Shown here: positions 1-7,544 of the stretch, piece by piece
How positions within the stretch are numbered: position 1 is the stretch's first letter
How the letters are laid out: every line of letters starts with the position of its first letter
From: Cytophagales bacterium
Lineage (GTDB): Bacteria > Bacteroidota > Bacteroidia > Cytophagales > Spirosomataceae
DNA length: 64,000 nucleotides
Assembly (NCBI GenBank): GCA_013298025.1
Contig: JAAFJE010000018.1
Location: forward strand, 1 to 64,000
Reading direction: 5' to 3'
The notes under the pieces: model-generated
Database searches by the model: none
What the model was told of the DNA's origin: nothing
What the model saw: only the letters and a program-made list of their open reading frames with translations
Made by a program: the position numbers and the translations under genes

Positions 1-114
1 ACAATCGCACAACGTTCCAAGTAAAATTAGTACCAATATCTCTACTAATTCGTGTAAGCAACGACCTTTAACCCTAAAATCCGTTACTTGTTCAAAGTGT
101 TTTGTAAGTTCCAT
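1..114 (-). CDS. ISAs1-family transposase, N-terminal 38 codons (cut by window edge)
   Basis: Reading the minus strand from ATG at 114 gives 38 uninterrupted codons to the window edge. The peptide begins MELTKHFEQVTDFRVKGRCL and continues HELVEILVLILLGTLCD. This matches the start of ISAs1-family transposases: an acidic/aromatic helix, a 'D-x-R-V' turn, then the hydrophobic helix before the DDE catalytic core. The catalytic residues lie outside the window, so integrity cannot be judged. Family assignment rests on this N-terminal pattern only. Confidence 0.6.
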   Translation of the reverse strand, partial: MELTKHFEQVTDFRVKGRCLHELVEILVLILLGTLCDC

Positions 115-169
115 CTTACAAAATTAAAGCTATTCGATTTTTTACCCTAATTTTAGTGCGGAAGCCCTA
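1..169 (-). mobile_element. ISAs1-family insertion sequence, right-hand end only
   Basis: The first 169 bases look like one end of an ISAs1-family element entering from the left edge. On the minus strand a transposase start (position 114) follows about 55 bases of non-coding sequence whose outer end reads CTAGGGCTTCCGCACTAAAA. That is a plausible terminal inverted repeat, since ISAs1 ends typically start with a CAGGG-like sequence. To its right the sequence switches abruptly into the interior of an IS3 orfA, so the element appears to have inserted into that gene. The exact boundary (about 168-170) is inferred; the other end lies outside the window. Confidence 0.6.
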
Positions 170-171
170 GT

Positions 172-525
172 GTTGAATTTAAGAAACAAATTATTAGCCA
201 ATTAGATGCTAAATTGATAACAATTTCGGAAATTAGGAGGCTATATGAAGTGTCGTCAGTGAGCGTATGCCGCTGGCGACAGCAATATTCTAAGCACTAT
301 GAAAAACCGACAAAATTAGTCATTGAGATGGAATCTGAAGCAGTAAAAACGAAGTTATTAGTAGAGCGAAATGCTGAATTAGAGCGTATTATCGGTCAAA
401 AACAACTAAAGATTGACTACTTGGAGAAACTACTTGAAATAGCCTCTGAGGATTTGAAAATCGACCTAAAAAAAAGTATAAATATGCCACTTTCAGCTAC
501 TACAAGTCCCATAGACAAGACTTGA
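172..525 (+). pseudogene. IS3-family transposase OrfA, 5' end interrupted
   Basis: OrfA supplies the DNA-binding half of an IS3 transposase. The frame is open from just after a TAG at 154-156. It starts to look like OrfA at about 172 with VEFKKQIISQLDAKLITISE, the usual HTH_Tnp_1 opening, then RRLYEVSSVSVCRW (recognition helix) and a leucine-rich coiled coil ending near residue 90. No ATG is present; the normal first few codons are missing where the ISAs1-like end abuts. A TTG at 214 is the only in-frame alternative start but would remove half of the HTH. The stop (523-525) overlaps the start region of orfB. The protein is probably not made from its own start. Confidence 0.7.
468..476 (+). 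promoter_or_regulatory. Probable programmed -1 frameshift site (A8G) between orfA and orfB
   Basis: Eight A residues followed by G lie 47 bases before the orfA stop. The orfB frame is exactly -1 relative to orfA and is open upstream to 450, so slippage here would join the two frames into one OrfAB transposase. Runs of A6-A7 followed by G are the usual IS3-family slippery site. Function is inferred from position and frame. Confidence 0.6.
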
Positions 526-1421
526 AGGTAAAGATGAAAGAGCTTTATGAATTAGCACAAATAACTAAACAAGCTCATGCTCAACACCAAAACAAAGAAC
601 AGACCGATGCTTTTAACAAGCAAGATATTTTAAACAAAATTGCTCAGTTACGCATCAAACACCCCACAATGGGCTTGAAAAAACTCTTTCATAAAGTAAA
701 GCCTATTAATCTGGGCAGAGACCGATTTATAGCGATGGCAATGGCGGCTAATTTGGGTATAAAACCCCCAAAAAACTATCTTAGAACAACTTATTCGACC
801 AAAAGTAATCGCTATAAAAACCTCTTAGACGGGATTCTGTTTGATGACATCAACCAACTGTGGGTAAGCGATATTAGCTACTTTTGGGTCGTAGATAAGT
901 TCTTTTATATTACGTTAATCATGGACGTGTATTCTCGGCGAATTGTAGGATATTATGCCTCGACATCGTTGTTGGCTTCTGCTAATGTGGCAGCTTTGAA
1001 ACTCGCCTTAAAGACTAGGTCTAAGCAAGATTTATCCGGATTAATTCATCATTCTGATAAAGGAACTCAGTATGTTTTTAGCGAATATGTTCAACTATTG
1101 GAGAATAATAAAATACAAATCAGTATGGCTAATATCGTCTATGAAAACTCCCATAGTGAAAGGCTAAACGGCATCATCAAAAATGAATATTTAGCTCATC
1201 GAAATATCCAAAATTTAGAACAGCTTGATAGGCATTTGGATAAAGACGTTAAACTCTATAATCACGAAAGACCACATTGGGAGCTTGGTATGATGACACC
1301 TATTGAGTTCGAAAATTATCTCTTAAATACACCAAAATGTCAAAGAACGAAAATGAAAATTTATGTCGACAAAAACACTATTTCTAAACAAAAATTTGAA
1401 AATCAATTATCACTTTTCTAA
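522..1421 (+). CDS. IS3-family transposase OrfB (DDE integrase core)
   Basis: This is the catalytic half of the IS3 transposase, about 299 codons if counted from the TTG at 522. It has an N-terminal HTH_21-like segment, then an rve integrase fold. The DDE triad is visible: Asp117 in LWVSDISYF, Asp179 in HHSDKGTQY and Glu213 in NSHSERLNG, followed by a conserved C-terminal YNHERPH segment. The second Asp and the Glu are 33 residues apart instead of the more common 35. A stand-alone start is doubtful; it is more likely made as an OrfAB fusion by -1 frameshifting at 468-476. The frame is intact, but with orfA interrupted the copy is probably inactive in cis. Confidence 0.85.
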   Translation: MKVKMKELYELAQITKQAHAQHQNKEQTDAFNKQDILNKIAQLRIKHPTMGLKKLFHKVKPINLGRDRFIAMAMAANLGIKPPKNYLRTTYSTKSNRYKNLLDGILFDDINQLWVSDISYFWVVDKFFYITLIMDVYSRRIVGYYASTSLLASANVAALKLALKTRSKQDLSGLIHHSDKGTQYVFSEYVQLLENNKIQISMANIVYENSHSERLNGIIKNEYLAHRNIQNLEQLDRHLDKDVKLYNHERPHWELGMMTPIEFENYLLNTPKCQRTKMKIYVDKNTISKQKFENQLSLF

Positions 1422-1477
1422 GTTTAACATTAACCAAAAAAGTCAACCTATTTCAGGACAGGACAACGATTAACGGA

Positions 1478-1512
1478 TAACAGATACACAGATAACAGAT
1501 ACACAGATAACC
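1478..1512. repeat. Short direct repeat, 15-bp unit
   Basis: Two perfect copies of ATAACAGATACACAG (1478-1492 and 1493-1507) plus the first five bases of a third sit between the IS3 right end and the 3' end of the methyltransferase gene. No function is apparent; replication slippage is a sufficient explanation. Confidence 0.85.
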
Positions 1513-1520
1513 CTTACCAC

Positions 1521-2258
1521 CTATCGTCGAAGATTATCACAAATAATGGCCGTAGCAATACCCGCATTGAGCGACTCGGCTTGTCCGAAACGAGGAATCG
1601 TAATTTTTTCGCTTACAAAAGCTTCTACTTCTGCCGAAATGCCATTAGCTTCGTTGCCTATCACAATATAGCCTTCAGAAGCAAACCGCATTTGATGTAC
1701 ATTTTGGGCATCTAAAAATGTACCATATACCTTGGCTTGGATTGTGGCTAAAAACGAAGGCAAATGTGTATAGTACAATTGAACCCTCGTAAAAGAACCC
1801 ATTGTAGCGGAAATAACCTTGGGATTGTACAAATCTACTGTATTTTCAGAACAGATAATTTTAGAAATTCCGTACCAATCGGCAATGCGAATAATTGTTC
1901 CTAAATTGCCCGGGTCACGGATGTCGTCGAGTACCAAAGCAAACTCTTGAGCCGCCACTTGCAAAGGCTCATTGGCTCTCATTTTCGCTACTGCCAAGGC
2001 TGCATTATTGGAACTAAAACTTCCGGCCCGTTCTAATTCACTTTGTGTGACAATTTCAGCCTGAATAGTTTGTTTGTCTAAAAGGGGTTTATTTTCTTTG
2101 TAAAAATCCTCGGTGACGTACAAAGACGCTAATGCAAAAGGCGAGTGGAGCAATTCTAACACACTTTTTCCACCTTCTACGACAAAAGCTTGAAATTCTT
2201 GGCGAAATTTTTTTTGTTGGAGAGCGTTGATATATTTAATCTGATTTTTTGATAACAT
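1521..2258 (-). CDS. TrmH/SpoU-family RNA 2'-O-methyltransferase
   Basis: This is a cytoplasmic SPOUT methyltransferase expected to transfer methyl from SAM to a ribose 2'-OH in rRNA or tRNA. At 245 aa it has the usual size. An N-terminal substrate-binding domain (about residues 1-95) precedes the knotted SpoU domain. The three SpoU motifs are visible: DDIRDPGNLGTIIRIADWYG, then YIVIGNEANGIS, and the C-terminal IPRFGQAESLNAGIATAI that forms the SAM-binding knot. The gene is divergent from tamL with only about 60 bases between the starts, an arrangement that I recall as common in Bacteroidota. The exact target (RlmB-like or other) cannot be read from sequence. Confidence 0.9.
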   Translation of the reverse strand: MLSKNQIKYINALQQKKFRQEFQAFVVEGGKSVLELLHSPFALASLYVTEDFYKENKPLLDKQTIQAEIVTQSELERAGSFSSNNAALAVAKMRANEPLQVAAQEFALVLDDIRDPGNLGTIIRIADWYGISKIICSENTVDLYNPKVISATMGSFTRVQLYYTHLPSFLATIQAKVYGTFLDAQNVHQMRFASEGYIVIGNEANGISAEVEAFVSEKITIPRFGQAESLNAGIATAIICDNLRR

Positions 2259-2283
2259 ATTATTATTGATTTATCACCCATAA

Positions 2284-2310
2284 GAGATGATTTCTTGCTG
2301 GAATCATCTC
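2284..2310. promoter_or_regulatory. Perfect 9-bp inverted repeat between divergent starts
   Basis: GAGATGATT (2284-2292) and AATCATCTC (2302-2310) form a perfect inverted repeat with a 9-base spacer. It fills most of the gap between the methyltransferase ATG (2258) and the tamL ATG (2322). It could be an operator or a 5'-UTR hairpin ending 11 bases before the tamL start. There is no T-run, so it is not a typical terminator. Confidence 0.5.
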
Positions 2311-2321
2311 CTCATATAAGC

Positions 2322-4799
2322 ATGACGCTACAAGGTTTTATTCGTTCTATCATTGTATTGTGCTGCGGTGTGTATCTTGTTGGCTGCACGCCCGAAGCTA
2401 CCTTACAATATCCTTTGCTCTATTCTCAGAATATTAAAGGTAACAAGGTTGTCAAAAAAGAACAACTCGATGGTCTTTTGCCTCAGCGACCCAACAAACG
2501 TATTTTACGCACGCCCCTAACGCCTGGTTTATATTTTTATCAGTTATTTTCTAAAAAATACCCTCAACAAAAAGTATTATGGGAGCAACAGATTGCAAAG
2601 TTAAATCAAGATTTTGAGCAACAAACCTCCGCTATGGATAATAATTCACCAGAGTACTTAAAATTAAAACAAAAGAAAGAAAAAAATATACAAAAACTAG
2701 ACAAATACATCAAAGAAGGCAACTGGGGTATGCGTACTTTAGGCGAAGCACCTGCCTATTTTTATAAACAAGATGTCGTAAACAATGTAGAAAAACTCAA
2801 GACGTACTATAAAAATCATGGCTTTTTTTACTATGATGTTTCCTATAAAGTTGATAGCTTGTTTCTCAACAGGAGAAGCGTAGCCGTTACCTACCTCATT
2901 AAAGAAGGAGCTTTTTATCCGATTGGCCGCAACGATTCGCTGGTCGTAAAAGATTATACGATAGATTTACTTTTAAGAAAGCACCAACACGAATCGCTTC
3001 TCAAAACAGGCGAACGCCTTACCCTTGAGAATTATAACGCCGAAAAAGAACGGTTGGAAAAACTCCTCCGCAACAATGGTTATTATGCTTTTTCCAAAGA
3101 ATTTTTAAGCATTAAAATCAACGCCCTCGATACGGCACAAAAACAAAATCTCGGCGTTATTACGTTTATTCCGAATCCAGCCAAAACCCCAAAAAACATT
3201 TTTTTTAAAACACCTTATGTATTTGGGAAAATACAATTTGTTTCAGATGGAAGTTCTCCAAGCGTGCCATATCCAAAAGTTGACACCCTTGAAAGTCCTT
3301 TTATTCAGTATATATTTGTCAATAAACGTTTTTCTACCAAGCTGTTAGATACTAAAATTGATTTACGCACAAACGCCCATTTTAGTCAAGAAAAAATAGA
3401 CCAAACCCAGAAAAAACTGTACGCCCTAGAGCAATTTCAATTTACCCGCATTAACCTCGATACAACGCAAGGACGCATCAATGCTACGATTCATGCCCGA
3501 CCGCTCGACAAATATGAGTTTTCGGTTGAAACAGGTGGGAGCGTATTTGCAGGAGGCAGTGGCTCGAAACTGGTGCCAGGTCCATTTCTTAATACGTCGC
3601 TCAAAGCTCGCAATATCAATAGTACAGCAAACTCACTCGAAACAAACTTACGCTTTGGTTATGAAGCCCAAGCGGGTTTTCTTCGTCCCGATTCGGTGAC
3701 ACGCAACCTCGAACTAGGACTCAATACTTCTTTCATTGTACCCAAAATTTTATTACCAGAACCCATTGCTCAACAGTTTGAAAACTACTCGCCACAAACC
3801 CGCATCAGTATTGGGGGAGAATTTATTGGGCGACAAGAGTACAACCGTTTTGGGTTTAAAATCGGTAGCTCGTTTGTTTGGAAACCCGACCCTAACAAAT
3901 ACTGGCAAATTTCGCTATTCGACGTCAACTTAGTGAATACCAGCAACCAAACCTTGGCATTCCGCAACTTCCTCGATAGCCTACAGAAGCTCGGCAACAA
4001 CCTTAAACGAAGCTTTCAACAGTCGTTTATTTCGAGTATTAGTGCCACTTATACTTACACCGATAATCCTTATGGGCAACTCAAAGAAGGCAAATATTTG
4101 AAGCTTTTCCTCGAATCGGGCGGTACGACACTCAACTTATTTCAACACAACAAAATCGGTTTTTTACGTACCCTGTTTGGCGACAGCCTACAGTTTTACC
4201 GCTACATCAAGGCAAGCATCGACTACCGCAAATACATACCAGTGAGAGGTTCTGCCAAAAACTTGTTTGCTTATCGTATCAATACCGGTGTTGCTTATGC
4301 TTACGGCGCTGATAAAGAATTACCTTACGAGAAAAACTTTTTCATTGGTGGTCCCAGCAGTCTAAGAGCTTGGCGACCAAGGCAATTAGGGCCAGGCTCG
4401 TTTAGTGGCTCATTCGATAACCCGGGTAGCATCATTTTGGAAAGTAGTGCCGAACTTCGCTTTAAAATTCTTCGATTTTATGGCGACTTAAACGGGGCAT
4501 TATTTGCTGATGCAGGCAACGTGTGGCGTATTACCAATCAAAATACCGCCGGACTCGAAGGCAGTGATTTTCAGTGGAATCGCTTTTATAAAGAAATAGC
4601 CATGGACATCGGTTTTGGGCTACGCTACGACTTATCGTTTTTCGTGATTCGCTTCGACTGGGCTGTGCGGGTATTAGACCCCGCCTTTAAAGGCGACAAT
4701 TGGGTATTGTTTAGAGATAACCTCAAAAATCCCTTGTATCCCGACCAAGCCTACAAAAATCCCCTGACGCTCAATTTCGGTATTGGTTATCCATTTTAG
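2322..4799 (+). CDS. tamL: TamL-type Omp85 outer-membrane assembly lipoprotein
   Basis: This is an outer-membrane Omp85/BamA-superfamily protein, 825 aa from the ATG at 2322; an upstream in-frame TTG would only add a poor leader. The N-terminus has a hydrophobic signal and a lipobox LVGC with Cys22, which marks the lipidated TamL branch of Bacteroidota rather than BamA. POTRA-like repeats occupy roughly residues 40-420, with VEKLKTYYKNHGFF and NYNAEKERLEKLLRNNGYYA as two of the helix-turn segments. The C-terminal half is the 16-strand barrel with the conserved FFIGGPSSLRAWRPRQLGPG loop and a terminal FGIGYPF strand ending in an aromatic. The partner tamB is not in the window. The role in inserting or exporting outer-membrane proteins is by family. 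Confidence 0.85.
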   Translation: MTLQGFIRSIIVLCCGVYLVGCTPEATLQYPLLYSQNIKGNKVVKKEQLDGLLPQRPNKRILRTPLTPGLYFYQLFSKKYPQQKVLWEQQIAKLNQDFEQQTSAMDNNSPEYLKLKQKKEKNIQKLDKYIKEGNWGMRTLGEAPAYFYKQDVVNNVEKLKTYYKNHGFFYYDVSYKVDSLFLNRRSVAVTYLIKEGAFYPIGRNDSLVVKDYTIDLLLRKHQHESLLKTGERLTLENYNAEKERLEKLLRNNGYYAFSKEFLSIKINALDTAQKQNLGVITFIPNPAKTPKNIFFKTPYVFGKIQFVSDGSSPSVPYPKVDTLESPFIQYIFVNKRFSTKLLDTKIDLRTNAHFSQEKIDQTQKKLYALEQFQFTRINLDTTQGRINATIHARPLDKYEFSVETGGSVFAGGSGSKLVPGPFLNTSLKARNINSTANSLETNLRFGYEAQAGFLRPDSVTRNLELGLNTSFIVPKILLPEPIAQQFENYSPQTRISIGGEFIGRQEYNRFGFKIGSSFVWKPDPNKYWQISLFDVNLVNTSNQTLAFRNFLDSLQKLGNNLKRSFQQSFISSISATYTYTDNPYGQLKEGKYLKLFLESGGTTLNLFQHNKIGFLRTLFGDSLQFYRYIKASIDYRKYIPVRGSAKNLFAYRINTGVAYAYGADKELPYEKNFFIGGPSSLRAWRPRQLGPGSFSGSFDNPGSIILESSAELRFKILRFYGDLNGALFADAGNVWRITNQNTAGLEGSDFQWNRFYKEIAMDIGFGLRYDLSFFVIRFDWAVRVLDPAFKGDNWVLFRDNLKNPLYPDQAYKNPLTLNFGIGYPF

Positions 4800-4934
4800 T
4801 GGCCATCTCCTTACGACTTACAGAAGTTGGTGTTTGGCATAGCCATACTTACGATTGGTCGAAAAATCTAGCTATTTAGTCAATAATATTGACCACCCTA
4901 GCCATTGGCTGAACGTTTTTTTTGTTATGGACGT

Positions 4935-4942
4935 TACATTTG
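4935..4942 (+). promoter_or_regulatory. Putative -7 element for the efflux operon
   Basis: TACATTTG matches the Bacteroidota -7 consensus TAnnTTTG and lies 54 bases before the first gene of the efflux operon. A good TTG -33 element at the usual spacing is not evident, so the call rests on the -7 box alone. Confidence 0.45.
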
Positions 4943-4995
4943 TAAGAAATCCCCCCATTTGAAGCAGTATTTTTGTCCAACCAATTAGTAGTAAA

Positions 4996-6354
4996 ATGTA
5001 TAAATTTCGCAACAATCCAACCATATCACGGCTACAAAATGTATTATTTTTACTCCTTTGTTTTCAGTCGGTGATATATGCACAAGAAACTTCATCCTTA
5101 CCTCCACCCAACGAATCGCTTTCGAGTGCAACGCTAGAAAATATTATCCAATATGCCCTAGCACATCAGCCACAAATCCAGCAGGCCGTTATTGACCAAC
5201 GCATCACAGAAAACACCATCAAAAGCAAGTTAGCTGATTGGTATCCGCAAGTAAATTTCAACTATAATTTACAGCATAATTTTATTGTACAAACCAGTAT
5301 TATTGGTGGAAATCCCGTAAAACTTGGCGTTGACAATACCTCTGCTTTGCAATTTGGTTTCTCGCAGACCATCTTCAACCGTGACGTATTATTGGCCAAT
5401 CGCACCCAACAAGATGTACGCCAGCAGACAGCCCAAACGCTTGAAAACCAAAAAATCACGGTTATTGCCAACGTTTCAAAAGCATTTTATGCGGTATTGG
5501 CAACTCAACAACAGATTAAGGTAGCCGAAGGGGATATTACTCGTTTACAAAAAAGTTTGAAAGATGCCAAAAGTAATTATGCGGCAGGAACAAGCGATAA
5601 AATCGACTATAAACGTGTGAGCATTGCCCTCAACAACGCCCTTGCTACCAAAGCCAGCAACGAAGAGCTACTCAAAGCAAGGCTTCAAACCCTGAAAACC
5701 CTGATGGGCTATACCGACACCAAAGACCTTCGGGTGGTGTATGACGAAACCCTCATGGAAAAAACCATTGCAGCCGATACAACTACGCCACTTGCGGTGG
5801 ACAATCGTATCGAATACCAGCAATTGCAAACCTTAAAACGGTTGAGAGAAGCTGATTTGCAGTACAATAAATGGAGTTTTTTGCCTAGTCTTTCGCTCAA
5901 TGGTGTATATAATTTAAACTACCTCAACAATAGTTTTAGCGATTTGTACAGCCGTAACTATCCCAATTCCTATACAGCACTTACGCTTTCCTTACCTATT
6001 TTTCAAGGTGGCAAACGCAAGTACAACCTCAGCAATGCCGATTGGCAGGTAAAAAGAGTAACGTGGGACATCAGTAACCTGAGCCTAACCCTTAAAGCTG
6101 AATACCAACAAGCCTTGGCAAGCTACAAAAGTAATTTAGCGGTGTATCTTGCTCAGAAAGAAAACGTTGAACTAGCCAAAGAAGTCTATGACGTGGTATC
6201 GTTGCAGTACAAATCGGGCATTAAAACTTACCTTGAAGTGATTACTTCGGAAACTGATTTACGCAACGCACGCATCAATTATTACAACGCTTTATATGCC
6301 GTTCTTTCTAGTAAAATAGACATCCAAAAAGCATTAGGGCAGCTAGGCCGTTAG
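4996..6354 (+). CDS. TolC-family outer membrane efflux protein
   Basis: This is the outer-membrane channel component of a tripartite RND pump (452 aa, normal length). A signal peptide ends near VIYAQ (residue 30). Two OEP repeats follow, rich in long amphipathic helices and containing the typical SYKSNLAVYLAQKENVELA and VSLQYKSGIKTYLEVI segments, with a C-terminal KIDIQKALGQLG end. It is the first gene of a three-gene operon; the membrane fusion protein starts 33 bases after its stop. The export substrate cannot be inferred. Confidence 0.92.
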   Translation: MYKFRNNPTISRLQNVLFLLLCFQSVIYAQETSSLPPPNESLSSATLENIIQYALAHQPQIQQAVIDQRITENTIKSKLADWYPQVNFNYNLQHNFIVQTSIIGGNPVKLGVDNTSALQFGFSQTIFNRDVLLANRTQQDVRQQTAQTLENQKITVIANVSKAFYAVLATQQQIKVAEGDITRLQKSLKDAKSNYAAGTSDKIDYKRVSIALNNALATKASNEELLKARLQTLKTLMGYTDTKDLRVVYDETLMEKTIAADTTTPLAVDNRIEYQQLQTLKRLREADLQYNKWSFLPSLSLNGVYNLNYLNNSFSDLYSRNYPNSYTALTLSLPIFQGGKRKYNLSNADWQVKRVTWDISNLSLTLKAEYQQALASYKSNLAVYLAQKENVELAKEVYDVVSLQYKSGIKTYLEVITSETDLRNARINYYNALYAVLSSKIDIQKALGQLGR

Positions 6355-6387
6355 TCATAACCCTCCACATTTTAACATTGTATTTTT

Positions 6388-7509
6388 ATGTTTCGTCCAA
6401 ATACTATATTATACGTCTTAACGACTTCAACCCTATTGGCCGCTTGTACTGGCAAAAAAGCTGAACAAGCCCAAACGCCTCCGCCTGTTTTGGTAGCCAT
6501 TGAGTCGGTACAAAGTACCGATGCCGCCTTTTATGACGAATATCCAGCCACAGTCAATGCCCTCGATGTAGTAGAGCTTCGTCCACAAGTAAGTGGCTAT
6601 ATCTCAGGCGTACATTTTGCAGACGGGGCAACCGTACACAAAGGACAATTACTTTATACCATTGACACACAGCTGTACGATGCCAACTACGACCAAGCCA
6701 TTGCTAGTTTAAAAGTACAAGAAGCCAATCTCAACAAGGCACAAAAAGATGCCAATCGCTACCACGAACTAGCCAAAAATGATGCCGTTGCCAAGCAATT
6801 AGTTGACAACGCCGATGCCGCCTTAGAAGCCGCCGAAAAGCAAGTAGAAGCTTCAAAAGCCTATATTCGTGGCGTACAAACCAATGTTCGTTATACCAAA
6901 ATCACAGCCCCTTTCGATGGCATTATTGGTATTTCTTTGGTGAAAAAAGGAACGGCTATAACGGCTGGTCAAACGATATTAAACACCGTTTCAACAAGCA
7001 ATCAATTGGCGGTTGATTTCAGCGTAAATCAGCAAGAAATTTTCCGCTTTACGCAACTACTCGAAAATAGAGGCAAAGCCATCGACTCTACTTTTTCATT
7101 GATGTTTGGCGAAGAAAAATATCCTTATTACGGAAAAATAGCCCTACTCGACCGTGCCGTTGACCCACAAACAGGAACAATCAAAACAAGATTAATTTTT
7201 CCGAATCCTAAAAACCTTTTACGTGCTGGCATGACAGGCGTTGTGAGGGTACTGAATACAAGCAAGGCCGCCACCATTATTCCTTACAAAGCTATTTCAG
7301 AGCAATTGGGTGAGTTTTTTGTATATGTACCAAGCGATAGCAATAAAGTAACCCAACGCCGTGTAGAATTAGGCAAGGCCGTAGGCAATAATGTTATCAT
7401 AAAAAAAGGACTCACGACAGGCGAAAAAATCATCACCGAAGGGATTCAAAACTTACGAGAAGGCTCGGTTTATACCACAGAAGTGCCAGCACAACCAGCT
7501 AAACACTAA
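6388..7509 (+). CDS. RND efflux periplasmic adaptor (membrane fusion protein), lipoprotein
   Basis: This is an AcrA/MexA-like adaptor linking the inner-membrane pump to the TolC channel. At 373 aa it has family length. A lipobox LLAAC near residue 20 predicts a lipid anchor. The order is a first beta strand and lipoyl half (VELRPQVSGYISGVHFADGA), an alpha-hairpin rich in Ala, Lys and Glu (about residues 100-170), the second lipoyl half (TKITAPFDGIIG), then a beta-barrel domain (DPQTGTIKTRLIFPNP) and a membrane-proximal domain (TTGEKIITEGIQNLREG). It sits between the TolC and RND genes in one operon. Confidence 0.93.
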   Translation: MFRPNTILYVLTTSTLLAACTGKKAEQAQTPPPVLVAIESVQSTDAAFYDEYPATVNALDVVELRPQVSGYISGVHFADGATVHKGQLLYTIDTQLYDANYDQAIASLKVQEANLNKAQKDANRYHELAKNDAVAKQLVDNADAALEAAEKQVEASKAYIRGVQTNVRYTKITAPFDGIIGISLVKKGTAITAGQTILNTVSTSNQLAVDFSVNQQEIFRFTQLLENRGKAIDSTFSLMFGEEKYPYYGKIALLDRAVDPQTGTIKTRLIFPNPKNLLRAGMTGVVRVLNTSKAATIIPYKAISEQLGEFFVYVPSDSNKVTQRRVELGKAVGNNVIIKKGLTTGEKIITEGIQNLREGSVYTTEVPAQPAKH

Positions 7510-7544
7510 GGCTATTTTTTCTTTATATTCAAAAGCATTAACGC

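Larger units (their letters stand above)
170..1465 (+). mobile_element. IS3-family insertion sequence, left end displaced by another IS
   Basis: An IS3-type orfA/orfB pair is followed by a right end that reads toward TTTCAGGACAGGACA at 1451-1465, ending in CA as IS3-family ends do. No matching left inverted repeat (TGTCCTGTCCTGAAA) exists in the first 170 bases, because the ISAs1-like sequence begins just inside orfA. The missing left end and the first few orfA codons should lie beyond the left edge of the window if this is a simple nested insertion. Confidence 0.65.

Noticed and set aside
1471-1512. Short direct repeats considered as CRISPR-like or iteron-like
   Set aside because: Only two 15-bp copies without spacers, adjacent to an IS end; no cas genes or replication gene nearby.
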